Shown here: piece by piece, positions 8,479 to 16,340 of the stretch
How the letters are laid out: each line of letters opens with the position of its first letter
Position numbering within the stretch: position 1 is the stretch's first letter
Assembly (NCBI RefSeq): GCF_013415905.1
Contig: NZ_CP058909.1
Coordinates: forward strand, 4,526,001 to 4,590,000
Length of the DNA stretch: 64,000 nt
Direction: 5' to 3'
Source: Halosimplex pelagicum
Lineage (GTDB): Archaea > Halobacteriota > Halobacteria > Halobacteriales > Haloarculaceae
Made by a program: the position numbers and the translations under genes
Notes under the pieces: generated by a model
Told to the model about the DNA's origin: nothing
What the model saw: only the letters and a program-made list of their open reading frames with translations
Database searches by the model: none

Positions 8479-8934
8479 ATGACGTATCTGGTGCCCTTCG
8501 ACGGGTCGGCGCTGGCCGAGGCCGCCCTGGAGCGGGCGACGGAGTTCGCCGCACTCACCGACGAGGAGGTCGTCGCGCTCGTCGTGATCCCGCTGGACGA
8601 GCGCGACTTCGCCGTCGAGCGCGGGTGGATCGACGAGGGCGAGCGCTACGACCCCGACGAGATCGAGTCGGCGCTAGAGGCGCAGATCCGCGCCGTCGCG
8701 CCGGACGCGACCTTCCGCTGCGAACGGCCGGAGGACGTGAGTTCGGTCGCCTCGATCACCACCGACGTGGTCCGGACGATCCGCGCGGTCGCCCAGGACG
8801 TGTCGGCCGAGATCGTCTTCATCGGCAGCGAGAACGCCGGCCGCGTCTCGACGCCGGTCTCCAGCGTCGGCGCGCCGGTCTCGGAAGACCCCCGCTACGA
8901 CGTACATATCGTCCGCCACATCGACGAAGACTGA
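8479..8934 (+). CDS. Universal stress protein (UspA), divergent ATP loop
   Basis: A 151-residue UspA-fold protein that starts with the typical first strand MTYLVPFDGSALAEAAL. The C-terminal nucleotide loop reads FIGSENAGRVSTP instead of the usual GSHGRSG, so ATP binding is doubtful. It faces a second, canonical UspA gene on the opposite strand (8970-9398), convergent with only 35 bases between them. The precise role is unknown. Confidence 0.85.
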   Translation: MTYLVPFDGSALAEAALERATEFAALTDEEVVALVVIPLDERDFAVERGWIDEGERYDPDEIESALEAQIRAVAPDATFRCERPEDVSSVASITTDVVRTIRAVAQDVSAEIVFIGSENAGRVSTPVSSVGAPVSEDPRYDVHIVRHIDED

Positions 8935-8969
8935 CTCCGCCGTCCGGGCGCTCGCCGCCGTGCGACCGG

Positions 8970-9398
8970 TCAGCGAACGACGGTGACGGGGACGGGCGAG
9001 CGCCGGACGACCGCCTCGGCGACGCTCCCCAGGAGGATGCGGGTGACGCCCGAGCGGCCGTGGCTCCCCATGACGATCTGGTCGACCCCGCTCTCGTCGG
9101 CGAACTCCACGATGACGCGGATCGGCTTGCCGACCTCGATCTCCCGTTCGATCGACAGGTCGGTGCCGTCGGCGAGGGCTTCGATCTCGGAGAACAGCTC
9201 CTCGGCGGCGGCCTTCTCGCTCTCGTACCACTCCTCGGAGAAACTCGGGATCGAGGCCTGGGCGCTGTAGCCGGCCTCCGCGGGGTTGACGACGTGCAAC
9301 AGCACCACCTCCGCGTCGCCGAACTCCTCGGCGACGAACTCGAACGCCCTGTGTGCCTGCTCGGACCCGTCGACCGGGACCAGGATGCGCTTGCCCAT
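8970..9398 (-). CDS. Universal stress protein (UspA), ATP-binding type
   Basis: A 142-residue UspA protein with the N-terminal strand GKRILVPVDGSEQA and the ATP-binding loop MGSHGRSGVTRILLGS, followed by the last strand VPVTVV. I chose the ATG at 9398 because it begins with that strand; an upstream in-frame ATG adds 65 unlike residues. It is convergent with another UspA gene; the two differ mainly at the ATP loop. Confidence 0.9.
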   Translation of the reverse strand: MGKRILVPVDGSEQAHRAFEFVAEEFGDAEVVLLHVVNPAEAGYSAQASIPSFSEEWYESEKAAAEELFSEIEALADGTDLSIEREIEVGKPIRVIVEFADESGVDQIVMGSHGRSGVTRILLGSVAEAVVRRSPVPVTVVR

Positions 9399-9507
9399 GT
9401 CCCACGTACGACGCGGCCGGTGCTTCAATCTTCGGCGCGTCGCCGGGTTCGGAGCGGCGAGCCACCGACCGACAACCCTTAGGCCCGCTCGCCGTCTACC
9501 CGGCGGT

Positions 9508-9927
9508 ATGCTCGACACGCTCGTCGCGGCGCCGCTCCAGTCGACGGGGACCCTGGTCGCCGCGGCGGCGTTCCCCGCGCTGACGTGGGTCACGCTCGTC
9601 GTCTGGGTGTATCTCGACGCCGTCGCGCGCGGGAGCGACCACCCGGTCCGCTCGACGGCGACCGTCGCGGTCTTCCCGCTCGCACTGGTCGCGTACGTCT
9701 ACTACCGCCCCGAGCGGACGAGCCCGCAGTCCGACCGCGAGCGGCTCGCGCTGACCGTCCTGCTGGCGCTGCTGGCGGCGATGATGGCCGGGACGGTCTT
9801 CTCGCCGCCGGACGTGTTCGCCCAGCCGCGCAACACCTTCGGCGCGCTGCTGGCGCTGCTGCCGCTGTTCTACCTGATCGTCTACCGGGAGGGCCCGGAC
9901 GCCACGGACGCCGAACCGTCCTCCTGA
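9508..9927 (+). CDS. Small membrane protein, uncharacterised
   Basis: A 139-residue protein with about four membrane segments (roughly residues 13-38, 48-65, 80-97 and 109-125) and short polar loops. The second part, with PLALVAYVYYRP, recalls haloarchaeal conserved membrane proteins of unknown role. It is convergent with mptA. I see no catalytic motif. Confidence 0.7.
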   Translation: MLDTLVAAPLQSTGTLVAAAAFPALTWVTLVVWVYLDAVARGSDHPVRSTATVAVFPLALVAYVYYRPERTSPQSDRERLALTVLLALLAAMMAGTVFSPPDVFAQPRNTFGALLALLPLFYLIVYREGPDATDAEPSS

Positions 9928-9949
9928 ACCCGCCGGCCGCGAAAACCGG

Positions 9950-10885
9950 TCAGTCGTCGCCGTTGACTTCCTCGCGCAGGGTCGCGACCTCCGCGACCCG
10001 TTCGGCGTGGGCGTTGTGCTGGTGGATGGACTCGTCGTTGGACTGCTCCATGCGGACGACGGCGTCGTCGTCGAGGCCCGGGAACTCGTCGATCACGCCC
10101 TCGGCCATCGCGCGCACGCAGTCCTCGACGAACTTCGCGTCGAGGTGGGACTGGTAGGTCATGTGGTCCTCGTCCGGCCGTTTCGCGAGGTTGTAGATGC
10201 GGGCGCTCATCGAGTCGCGGGCCACCTCGATCAGGTCGACCAGGTCCACATCGGGGCCGCCCTCGCTCTCGACGGTCAGGGTGGCGTGGCCGCGCTGGGA
10301 GTGGCCCGGCTGGGGGACCTCCTCGAGGAACTCCTCGATGGTGCGGTCGTCGACGCCCTGGTCGCGCAGTTTCTCGCGGGCGCGGGCGGCGGACATCCCC
10401 TGCGAGCAGGGACAGACCGTCATGCCGGTGACCTCGGCGCCGATCTCCTCGCGGATGTCGCCGTCCTCGGTGGCCGTCGCCGAGGCGATCACGTCGGCGG
10501 TCGACTGCGTGGGCAGGTCGCTCGCGGGCGTCCGCTCGCGCGTGACGAACTCGGCCTCCATGCGGACCTCGGCCTGCTCGGTGTAGTCGTGTTTGTCGAG
10601 CAGGCGCTCGGCGGCGGTGCCGCAGATGTCCTCGATGCGCAGGTCGCCCTGGCTGACCGCCTCCTCCAGGGTCTCGTCGACGACCTCCATGTTGCGGCTC
10701 ATGTCGGCGCCCTTGCGCCAGGAGGGCAGGTCGACGAACACCTCGAACTCGGCCATCAGGACGTACGGTCGCTTGTCCTCGCGGCTGATCTCGACTAACT
10801 TCTCGACGCCGGTGACGCCGACGCGGTTGAGGCCGACGGTCACGTCCGGGCTCGACGCCTGGACGTCCGGCAGTTGCGGAGTCAT
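9950..10885 (-). CDS. mptA: GTP cyclohydrolase MptA (type IV, archaeal)
   Basis: Fe(II)-dependent archaeal GTP cyclohydrolase that opens GTP to 7,8-dihydroneopterin 2',3'-cyclic phosphate, the first step of tetrahydropterin-type cofactor synthesis. The 311-residue length suits the COG1469/FolE2 family. It shows [10 protein letters not shown] near the start, DMSRNMEV, the metal/active-site [10 protein letters not shown] and HSQRGHATL, in family order. It appears monocistronic, starting just after a T-rich stretch at about 10915-10922. Confidence 0.94.
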   Translation of the reverse strand: MTPQLPDVQASSPDVTVGLNRVGVTGVEKLVEISREDKRPYVLMAEFEVFVDLPSWRKGADMSRNMEVVDETLEEAVSQGDLRIEDICGTAAERLLDKHDYTEQAEVRMEAEFVTRERTPASDLPTQSTADVIASATATEDGDIREEIGAEVTGMTVCPCSQGMSAARAREKLRDQGVDDRTIEEFLEEVPQPGHSQRGHATLTVESEGGPDVDLVDLIEVARDSMSARIYNLAKRPDEDHMTYQSHLDAKFVEDCVRAMAEGVIDEFPGLDDDAVVRMEQSNDESIHQHNAHAERVAEVATLREEVNGDD

Positions 10886-11044
10886 TGCGCCCGGCTTAGG
10901 ACCTTCCCCGAATAGTGTTTTCGAAAGGCCCAGTACCCGCCTCGCTCGGTGACGACGCGTCGCTGTCGGCGGGGGTCGCCGGCCCGGAACGGCCGACGGC
11001 GACCGGGGCGCCGCTGGCGTCGGTCGCGGTCGCCGGCGACCGGG

Positions 11045-11614
11045 TTACTGCTCCAGGTCGCGGAACAGCGCCTCGAAGTCGTCGTCGGCGAGGCGCTCGG
11101 CGGCCGTCGACAGCGAGTCGCGCAGCTCCGCTCGGCGGTCTTCCAGCCGGCGGAACTCGTCGCTGTCGGACAGTTCGGCGGCGTCTTTCGTCGACCGGAG
11201 CGCGACGTAGGTCCGGGTCACCCGGTAGTACTCCCGGAGCCGCCGCTCGTACTGGGCACAGCGCAGGAGTCGGTCGACGGTGTCGAGCAGCTCCTCGCCG
11301 GTGACCGGCTTGACCACGTAGTCGTCGAACTCCATGTCGACGATGTCGAAGTCGGCGTCGACCGCGGTGACCATCGCGACGCGGCAGTCCAGCCCTCGCT
11401 CGCGGACCGTCTCCAGGACCTCGTCCCCGACCAGATCCGGCATCCGCCGGTCCAGCAACACCACGTCCACGTCGTCGTCGAGCTTCGAAAGCGCTTCCTC
11501 TCCCCCGTAGGCTGTCCGCACGTCGTAGGTGTCGCGGACGTGTGCGGCGTAGGAGTCGGCGACTGCCGGCTCGTCGTCGACGATCAGCACGACCGCCCGC
11601 TCGGGACCCGTCAT
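11045..11614 (-). CDS. HalX-type response regulator
   Basis: A 189-residue protein with an N-terminal receiver domain and a C-terminal helical HalX domain. The receiver has the acidic pair VDDEP, the phospho-Asp in VVLLDRRMPD and the Lys in VVKPVTGEEL. The HalX region (about 125-189) is rich in charged helices (CAQYERRLREYYRVT). HalX proteins are haloarchaeal regulators with no DNA-binding domain. I chose the ATG at 11614 as it directly precedes the first receiver strand. No kinase gene is adjacent. Confidence 0.92.
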   Translation of the reverse strand: MTGPERAVVLIVDDEPAVADSYAAHVRDTYDVRTAYGGEEALSKLDDDVDVVLLDRRMPDLVGDEVLETVRERGLDCRVAMVTAVDADFDIVDMEFDDYVVKPVTGEELLDTVDRLLRCAQYERRLREYYRVTRTYVALRSTKDAAELSDSDEFRRLEDRRAELRDSLSTAAERLADDDFEALFRDLEQ

Positions 11615-11704
11615 ACGAACGTGGGCATATGGTTGGAGGGGGCGCAAAAAGCTTCCGTCGGTCCCCAGGTCGGTCCCGCGGCCGGATCTCGGCGGGTTCG
11701 GCGG

Positions 11705-12754
11705 TCACCCCTCGGCGTGCTCGTCGACCAGGTCCTCGTAGCGCGCGCCCGTCTGTTTCAGCGTCTCCGTCGAGTAGAGTCGCTCGTGGTCGACCGGGAG
11801 GTACTCCGCCGCCAGCTCGTCGATCTTCGCATCGACGGCGTCCTGCTCGCGGCCGTGGATCATCGTGAACAGGTTGTACGACCACTCCTGGTCGGGCCGG
11901 CGCGGTCGGTGGTAACACAGCGTCACGTACGGCAGTTTCCCCACGTCGACGCCGCGGTCGTCGAGTTCGTCGTCGGGCACGTCCCAGACGACCATGCAGT
12001 TGGCGTCGAACCCCGTCACGAGGTGGTTGACGACGCAGCCGATCCGCTTGATGCAGCCGTCGGCCAGTAGCCGTTCGACGCTCGCGAGCACCTCCTCGAC
12101 CGGCGCCCCGACCGCCTCGGCCACGTCCCGATAGGGGGTCGCCGTCAGCGGGAAGCCGCCCTGGACCTCCAGCAGGACGCGCCGGTCCAGCGCCGACAGG
12201 TCCGCCGCGGCCCGCTCGCTGATGGTCGTCGCCGCCACGTCGGTCTCGGCGAGGCTCTCGCGGGCGAAGCGGTCGCCGTTGACCACCGGGAATTCGAGGT
12301 CGATGTAGAAGTCCGTCAGCATCGGCAGGACGAGCACCTCGCAGCCGGTCCGCTCCTCGATCTCGGCGAGGATGGCGTCGCGCCGTTCCTTCGAAGCGGC
12401 GGTCACCACGAACCACATGTTCCACTCGTGGTCGCGGGCGTAGTTGTGGTTGACCTGCTCGTAGCCGTTGATCACGTCGGCCACCTCGTCGAACCGATCG
12501 ACGGGGGCCCGCACCGCCGCCAGCGTCGAACTGCCGATCACCGGCGGGTTCAGCACGGGGCCGAACCGCCGGAAGACCCCTTCGTCGTAGAGCCGTCGAA
12601 CCCGGTCGAGCGCCTCGCGCTCCTCGACGCCCACGTCCGCGGCGACGGCCTCGAACGGCCGCTCGCGAACCGGGAACCCGCTCTGCCACCCGTCGATGAG
12701 CGCCGCGTCGACGGCGTCCACCTGTGCCCGCCACTCGGCCGTCCCCTGACTCAT
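11705..12754 (-). CDS. Siroheme decarboxylase, fused AhbA-AhbB type
   Basis: A 349-residue protein made of two similar AsnC/Lrp-like halves, each a winged helix followed by a ligand-binding fold. The first half has RDHEWNMWFVVTA and the second QEWSYNLFTMIHG, the signature area of the AhbA/AhbB (NirD/NirG-like) family. These enzymes convert siroheme to 12,18-didecarboxysiroheme in the alternative haem route used by archaea. AhbA and AhbB are usually separate chains; here they are fused. Automated annotation may call it an Lrp/AsnC regulator. No other haem gene is in the window. The ATG at 12754 precedes an Asp-containing helix typical of the family. Confidence 0.85.
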   Translation of the reverse strand: MSQGTAEWRAQVDAVDAALIDGWQSGFPVRERPFEAVAADVGVEEREALDRVRRLYDEGVFRRFGPVLNPPVIGSSTLAAVRAPVDRFDEVADVINGYEQVNHNYARDHEWNMWFVVTAASKERRDAILAEIEERTGCEVLVLPMLTDFYIDLEFPVVNGDRFARESLAETDVAATTISERAAADLSALDRRVLLEVQGGFPLTATPYRDVAEAVGAPVEEVLASVERLLADGCIKRIGCVVNHLVTGFDANCMVVWDVPDDELDDRGVDVGKLPYVTLCYHRPRRPDQEWSYNLFTMIHGREQDAVDAKIDELAAEYLPVDHERLYSTETLKQTGARYEDLVDEHAEG

Positions 12755-12883
12755 TCGTCGGGGGTTAGTGAGCGAGCGCCCTATCCCTTTCGAACAGCCG
12801 CTTCCGTGTCCGGACTCTCGGCCCCCCGCTATCGCGGCCACTCTCGGTCAGGTCGCGGGCGATACCGGTCGAAGGGGTCGCGG

Positions 12884-13021
12884 TCACTCTCGTTGCCCGT
12901 CCCGAAAGGCCTGATACCCTTGAAACAGTTTGAACCCGAGGAACGCTAGTGCAACAGGGACGAAAACGACCAGCGCGATCACCATCAGCTCCGTGCCACC
13001 GGGGATCTGAATCGGGAACAC
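12884..13021 (-). CDS. 45-residue single-span membrane protein (GTG start)
   Basis: Short frame starting with GTG at 13021 and reading MFPIQIPGGTELMVIALVV at its start, then a further hydrophobic stretch and a polar tail ending DGQRE. The start resembles the beginning of TatA proteins (a Gly-Gly before one membrane helix), but the amphipathic helix and acidic tail of TatA are absent, so I do not call it TatA. It lies divergent to trpD2 with 165 bases between. Confidence 0.6.
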   Translation of the reverse strand: MFPIQIPGGTELMVIALVVFVPVALAFLGFKLFQGYQAFRDGQRE

Positions 13022-13186
13022 GGCCCCACGGTGACCCTCGAAAGTCAAATGCTTTCGGCCGTCGGGACGCGCGTTCGGCCCCGGGAAAACTGACGCTCGT
13101 CCAGAAGACGTGGTTGAAACCGACCGCGCCGCCCGCCGCTCGCGGAAATCAGGGCGCTTTAACGGGATCGGACCGAACCGATCCGT

Positions 13187-14257
13187 ATGGCACAAGCGAC
13201 GCGCGAATTCGGCGACTGGCCGCTCGAGCGGCTGATGACCGAGGTCGTCGGCTCGGGACACAAGTCCGCCGACGACATGACCCGCGAGCAGGCCCGCGAC
13301 GCGTTCCAGCGGATCCTCGCGGGGGAGCCGGACCACACGACGCTCGGCGCGTTCTGGCTCGCGAACCGCTGGAAGCGCAACGACGCGACGGAACTGGGCG
13401 CCTACGTCGACGTGATGCGCGAGGAGAGCGTCGAGACGGCCGAACCCGACGCCGACCCCGTCGACTGCGGCGCCAACTACGACGGCAAGGGCCGCTCGGC
13501 GATCCTAGGTGTGGCCGCCGGCGCCGTCGCCGCCGCCGCCGGAACCCCCGTCGTCGTCCACAGCGGCGACCGCGTCCCGACGCAGAAACAGGACTCCTAC
13601 AAGCACGTCCTCGACGAACTCGGCGTTCGAACCGAGATCGAACCGAGCGAGAGCGCCGACATGGTCGACGAGACCGGGTTCGGCTACTACTACCAGCCGG
13701 CGTTCAACCCCGGCATCCACGCGCTGTGGGACCGACGGGACAACATGGGCGTCCGAACCTTCGTCAACACCGTCGAGACGCTCGCCAACCCCGCCAACGC
13801 CGACGTTCACCTCGGATCGTTCTACCACCTGCCGTTCGCGGTGAAGATGACGGACACGCTGAAAGCCGCCGAGAGCCAGTCCGTCTCCCGGACGCTGTTC
13901 TTCCAGGGCATGGAGGGCTACGACGACGTGCGCCCCGGAACCACGGTCGTCGGCGAGTGGTCGGGGGGTGACGACGAACTGGACGACTTCGAGATCAAGA
14001 CCGCCGAGTACGGCATGGACTTCGAGAGCGAAGACCTGGGCGTCGAGGACGTGGCCGAAGAGTCCGCCGAGATCACCGAGGAAGTCCTGGCCGGCGAGCG
14101 CGACGACCAGTTCGCCGACGCCGTCGCGCTCAACGCCGCGCTGCGCATCTACGCCCGCGAGGACGCCGACTCGATCGACGAGGGGCTGGAGCTGGCCCGG
14201 GAAGTGATGGCCAGCGGCGAGGCCGAGGCGGTGCTGGACGACCTGCGGGAGTTCTGA
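13187..14257 (+). CDS. trpD2: TrpD2-like anthranilate phosphoribosyltransferase family protein
   Basis: A 356-residue member of the glycosyltransferase family 3 / TrpD fold: N-terminal helical domain (about 1-70) and then the phosphoribosyl-binding domain with a long Gly/Ala helix (GVAAGAVAAAAGTPVVVHSG). The PRPP loop GTGGD of true TrpD is replaced by CGANYDGKGR, as in the TrpD2/YbiB subfamily, which binds nucleic acid in bacteria. No trp genes are adjacent, which also argues against a tryptophan role. The role in haloarchaea is unknown. Confidence 0.85.
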   Translation: MAQATREFGDWPLERLMTEVVGSGHKSADDMTREQARDAFQRILAGEPDHTTLGAFWLANRWKRNDATELGAYVDVMREESVETAEPDADPVDCGANYDGKGRSAILGVAAGAVAAAAGTPVVVHSGDRVPTQKQDSYKHVLDELGVRTEIEPSESADMVDETGFGYYYQPAFNPGIHALWDRRDNMGVRTFVNTVETLANPANADVHLGSFYHLPFAVKMTDTLKAAESQSVSRTLFFQGMEGYDDVRPGTTVVGEWSGGDDELDDFEIKTAEYGMDFESEDLGVEDVAEESAEITEEVLAGERDDQFADAVALNAALRIYAREDADSIDEGLELAREVMASGEAEAVLDDLREF

Positions 14258-14273
14258 GTTCCCCGCTCGCCGG

Positions 14274-14714
14274 TCACTCTCGGCCGTACCACGCCCGGTT
14301 CACGAGGTTCCCCGACGGGTCCCGCAGTTCGACGTTGCCGGTCCCGTCCATGACCGAAGTGTCGGACTCCTCCCCGATTCCTGCGAACAGGAGGTACTGG
14401 GGAGGGCGGCTTTCGAGCCTGCGACTGCCTCCGTCGCGGCTCCAGAGCCGCAACGACGCGCGCGGTTCGAGGGCCAGTTCCGACAGCTCGTGGCTGTGGC
14501 CGGAGCTGTACGCGACCGTGTACCCCGTCAGCGATACCTCGCTTTCCTCGCGGTTCCTGAATACGACGTACTCGCCCTCGTACGTCTCCTCGGTTCCGTC
14601 CGGGTAGATATCCGTGATCGACACGTCTGGCACGGACGCGGGCGCGGCGGCGCACCCACTCGCACCTGCGAGCGCAGCCGACCCGACGGCGGTGAGAAAC
14701 GACCTTCGGTTCAT
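14274..14714 (-). CDS. Tat-exported lipoprotein with lamin-tail-like domain
   Basis: A 146-residue secreted protein. The N-terminus MNRRSFLTAVGSA followed by a lipobox ending GASGC marks a Tat lipoprotein anchored outside the cytoplasmic membrane. The remainder (about 35-146), with EGEYVVFRNREES, SLTGYTV and a final GNLVNRAWYG, matches the lamin-tail (LTD) beta-sandwich often found on haloarchaeal exported proteins. An ATATAC box at about 14738-14746 lies some 27 bases upstream of the ATG at 14714, which favours this start over the one at 14726. Confidence 0.78.
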   Translation of the reverse strand: MNRRSFLTAVGSAALAGASGCAAAPASVPDVSITDIYPDGTEETYEGEYVVFRNREESEVSLTGYTVAYSSGHSHELSELALEPRASLRLWSRDGGSRRLESRPPQYLLFAGIGEESDTSVMDGTGNVELRDPSGNLVNRAWYGRE

Positions 14715-14826
14715 CGTTCTGCGCATCTACATGTCATCGTATATGTCTTCTCGTCGTCGTCCGGCCCGAGGCGTGTCGCCCGCCGACCGGGAAGGATTAT
14801 TGCCCGTCGCGGCCGATCCGCTTCTC

Positions 14827-16008
14827 ATGGACACTTTCGACGGCTACCGCCGACCGGACGGCCGGGTCGGCGTGCGCAACCACGTCGCCGTGTTGCCCAC
14901 GTCGGTCGCGGCGAGCCCGGTCGCCGACCGGATCGCCGACGACGGGGGCCGGTGGGCGCGGGCGACGCCCCACCAGATGGGGACGAGTCAGCCCGACGAG
15001 GGCCGCGAACGCACCCGCGAGGTGCTCGCGGGGATCGGACGGAATCCGAACGTCGGCGCGGCGCTCGTCGTCGAACTCGGGACCGAGGACATCGCTGCCG
15101 ACGACGTGGCCGACGACATCGCCCGCTCGGGCAAGCCCGTCGAGACGCTGGCGATCCGCGAGGCCGGCGGGACCGCGGGCGCGCTCGACGCCGGCGCCGA
15201 GGTCCTCGCCGACCTGTGGGACGAGGTGGGTGACCAGCGCCGGGAGGAAGCCGACGCGAGCGCACTCGTCTTCGCGGTCGAGTGCGGCGGCAGCGACGCC
15301 ACGAGCGGCATCGCGGCCAACCCCGCGCTCGGTGACGCCTCCGACCGGCTGGTCGACGCGGGCGGCGCGGTCTGCATCTCCGAGACGCCGGAGTTCATCG
15401 GCGCCGAACACGTCGCCGCCGAGCGCTGCGCCGACGAGGAAACGCGGGAGAAACTGCTGGACCGCGTCGACCGCCGCGAACGGCTCGCGGACCTGATGGG
15501 CGTGGACATGCGCGGCGCCCAGCCCTCCCCCGGAAACCAGGAGGGCGGGCTGACCACCATCGAGGAGAAGAGCCTCGGCGCGCTCGCCAAGTGCGGGACG
15601 CGGCCGATCCGCCACGTCGTCGACTACGGGGAGGAGATCCCGGGCGGCGGCGGGGTGACGGTGATGGACTCGCCGGGCTACGACGTGGAGAGCGTCGTCG
15701 GAAAGGTCGCGGGCGGCGCCCAGGTCGTCGCCTTCACCACCGGCCGCGGGTCGACCACGGGCAACCCCATCGCACCGGTGATCAAGGTGACGGGCAACCA
15801 CCGGACCGCCGAGCGGCTCGCGTCGAACATGGACGTGGACGCCAGCACGGTCATCGACGGCGAGCCGCTCGACGAGGCCGGCGAGCGGATCTACCGGACG
15901 CTGCTGTCGGTGGCCGACGGCGCGGAGACGGCCGCCGAGGCCCGTCGACTGGAGGAGTTCGCGATCAACGAGCGCCAGCCGCGCGAGCTCGCCGCGGAGG
16001 GGTCATGA
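14827..16008 (+). CDS. UxaA-family dehydratase subunit retaining the C-terminal-half motifs
   Basis: A 393-residue protein of the altronate/galactarate dehydratase large-domain family (UxaA/GarD). It begins with the typical FDGYRRPDGRVGVRN. The second half is well conserved: ECGGSDATSG (152-161), a GNQEGGLTTIEEKSLGA region (236-252) and GRGSTTGNPIAPVIKVTGN (307-324). The first-half motifs HGCG and GLGCE, however, are replaced by PHQMGTSQP (48-56) and VVELGTED (81-88), losing the cysteines. First of three overlapping genes; the downstream paralogue has the opposite pattern. It probably dehydrates a sugar acid, but the substrate is unknown. Confidence 0.85.
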   Translation: MDTFDGYRRPDGRVGVRNHVAVLPTSVAASPVADRIADDGGRWARATPHQMGTSQPDEGRERTREVLAGIGRNPNVGAALVVELGTEDIAADDVADDIARSGKPVETLAIREAGGTAGALDAGAEVLADLWDEVGDQRREEADASALVFAVECGGSDATSGIAANPALGDASDRLVDAGGAVCISETPEFIGAEHVAAERCADEETREKLLDRVDRRERLADLMGVDMRGAQPSPGNQEGGLTTIEEKSLGALAKCGTRPIRHVVDYGEEIPGGGGVTVMDSPGYDVESVVGKVAGGAQVVAFTTGRGSTTGNPIAPVIKVTGNHRTAERLASNMDVDASTVIDGEPLDEAGERIYRTLLSVADGAETAAEARRLEEFAINERQPRELAAEGS

Positions 16009-16340
16009 AGGGCGAAGTGCTGGACGGGTGCGCGCTGGTGATGGCCGACGACGACACCGTCGCGACGGCACTGGAAGACCTCGACGAGGGCGACCGGCTG
16101 GACGACGCCGACCCGCCGGTGGTCGTCGCCGAGGAAGTCCCGTTCGGCCACAAGGTCGCGCTGGTCGACATCGACGCCGGGGACCCGGTCCGCAAGTACG
16201 ACGAAGTGATCGGCGAGGCGACCGAGTCGATCGAACGCGGCGAGTGGGTCCACACGCACAACTGCGAGAGCACGCGCGGACGGGGTGACCGGGCGGCCGA
16301 GACGACGGCCGACGAACCCGGTGGAGGTGAGTCGGCGTGA
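16005..16340 (+). CDS. UxaA-family SAF-domain small subunit
   Basis: A 111-residue protein matching the N-terminal SAF domain of altronate/galactarate dehydratases, with EEVPFGHKVALVDI, KYDEVIGEAT and the end motif WVHTHNCES. In bacterial UxaA this domain is fused to the large domain; in archaea it is often separate, as here. Its ATG overlaps the previous stop (ATGA) and its stop overlaps the next start (GTGA), so the three genes are translationally coupled. The acidic tail after residue 90 has no counterpart that I recognise. Confidence 0.85.
   Translation: MKGEVLDGCALVMADDDTVATALEDLDEGDRLDDADPPVVVAEEVPFGHKVALVDIDAGDPVRKYDEVIGEATESIERGEWVHTHNCESTRGRGDRAAETTADEPGGGESA

Noticed and set aside
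11705..12754. Lrp/AsnC transcription regulator
   Set aside because: The double AsnC-like layout and the HEWNMWFV and QEWSYNLF motifs fit siroheme decarboxylases better than regulators.
12884..13021. TatA translocase subunit
   Set aside because: It lacks the amphipathic helix and charged tail that follow the membrane helix in TatA.
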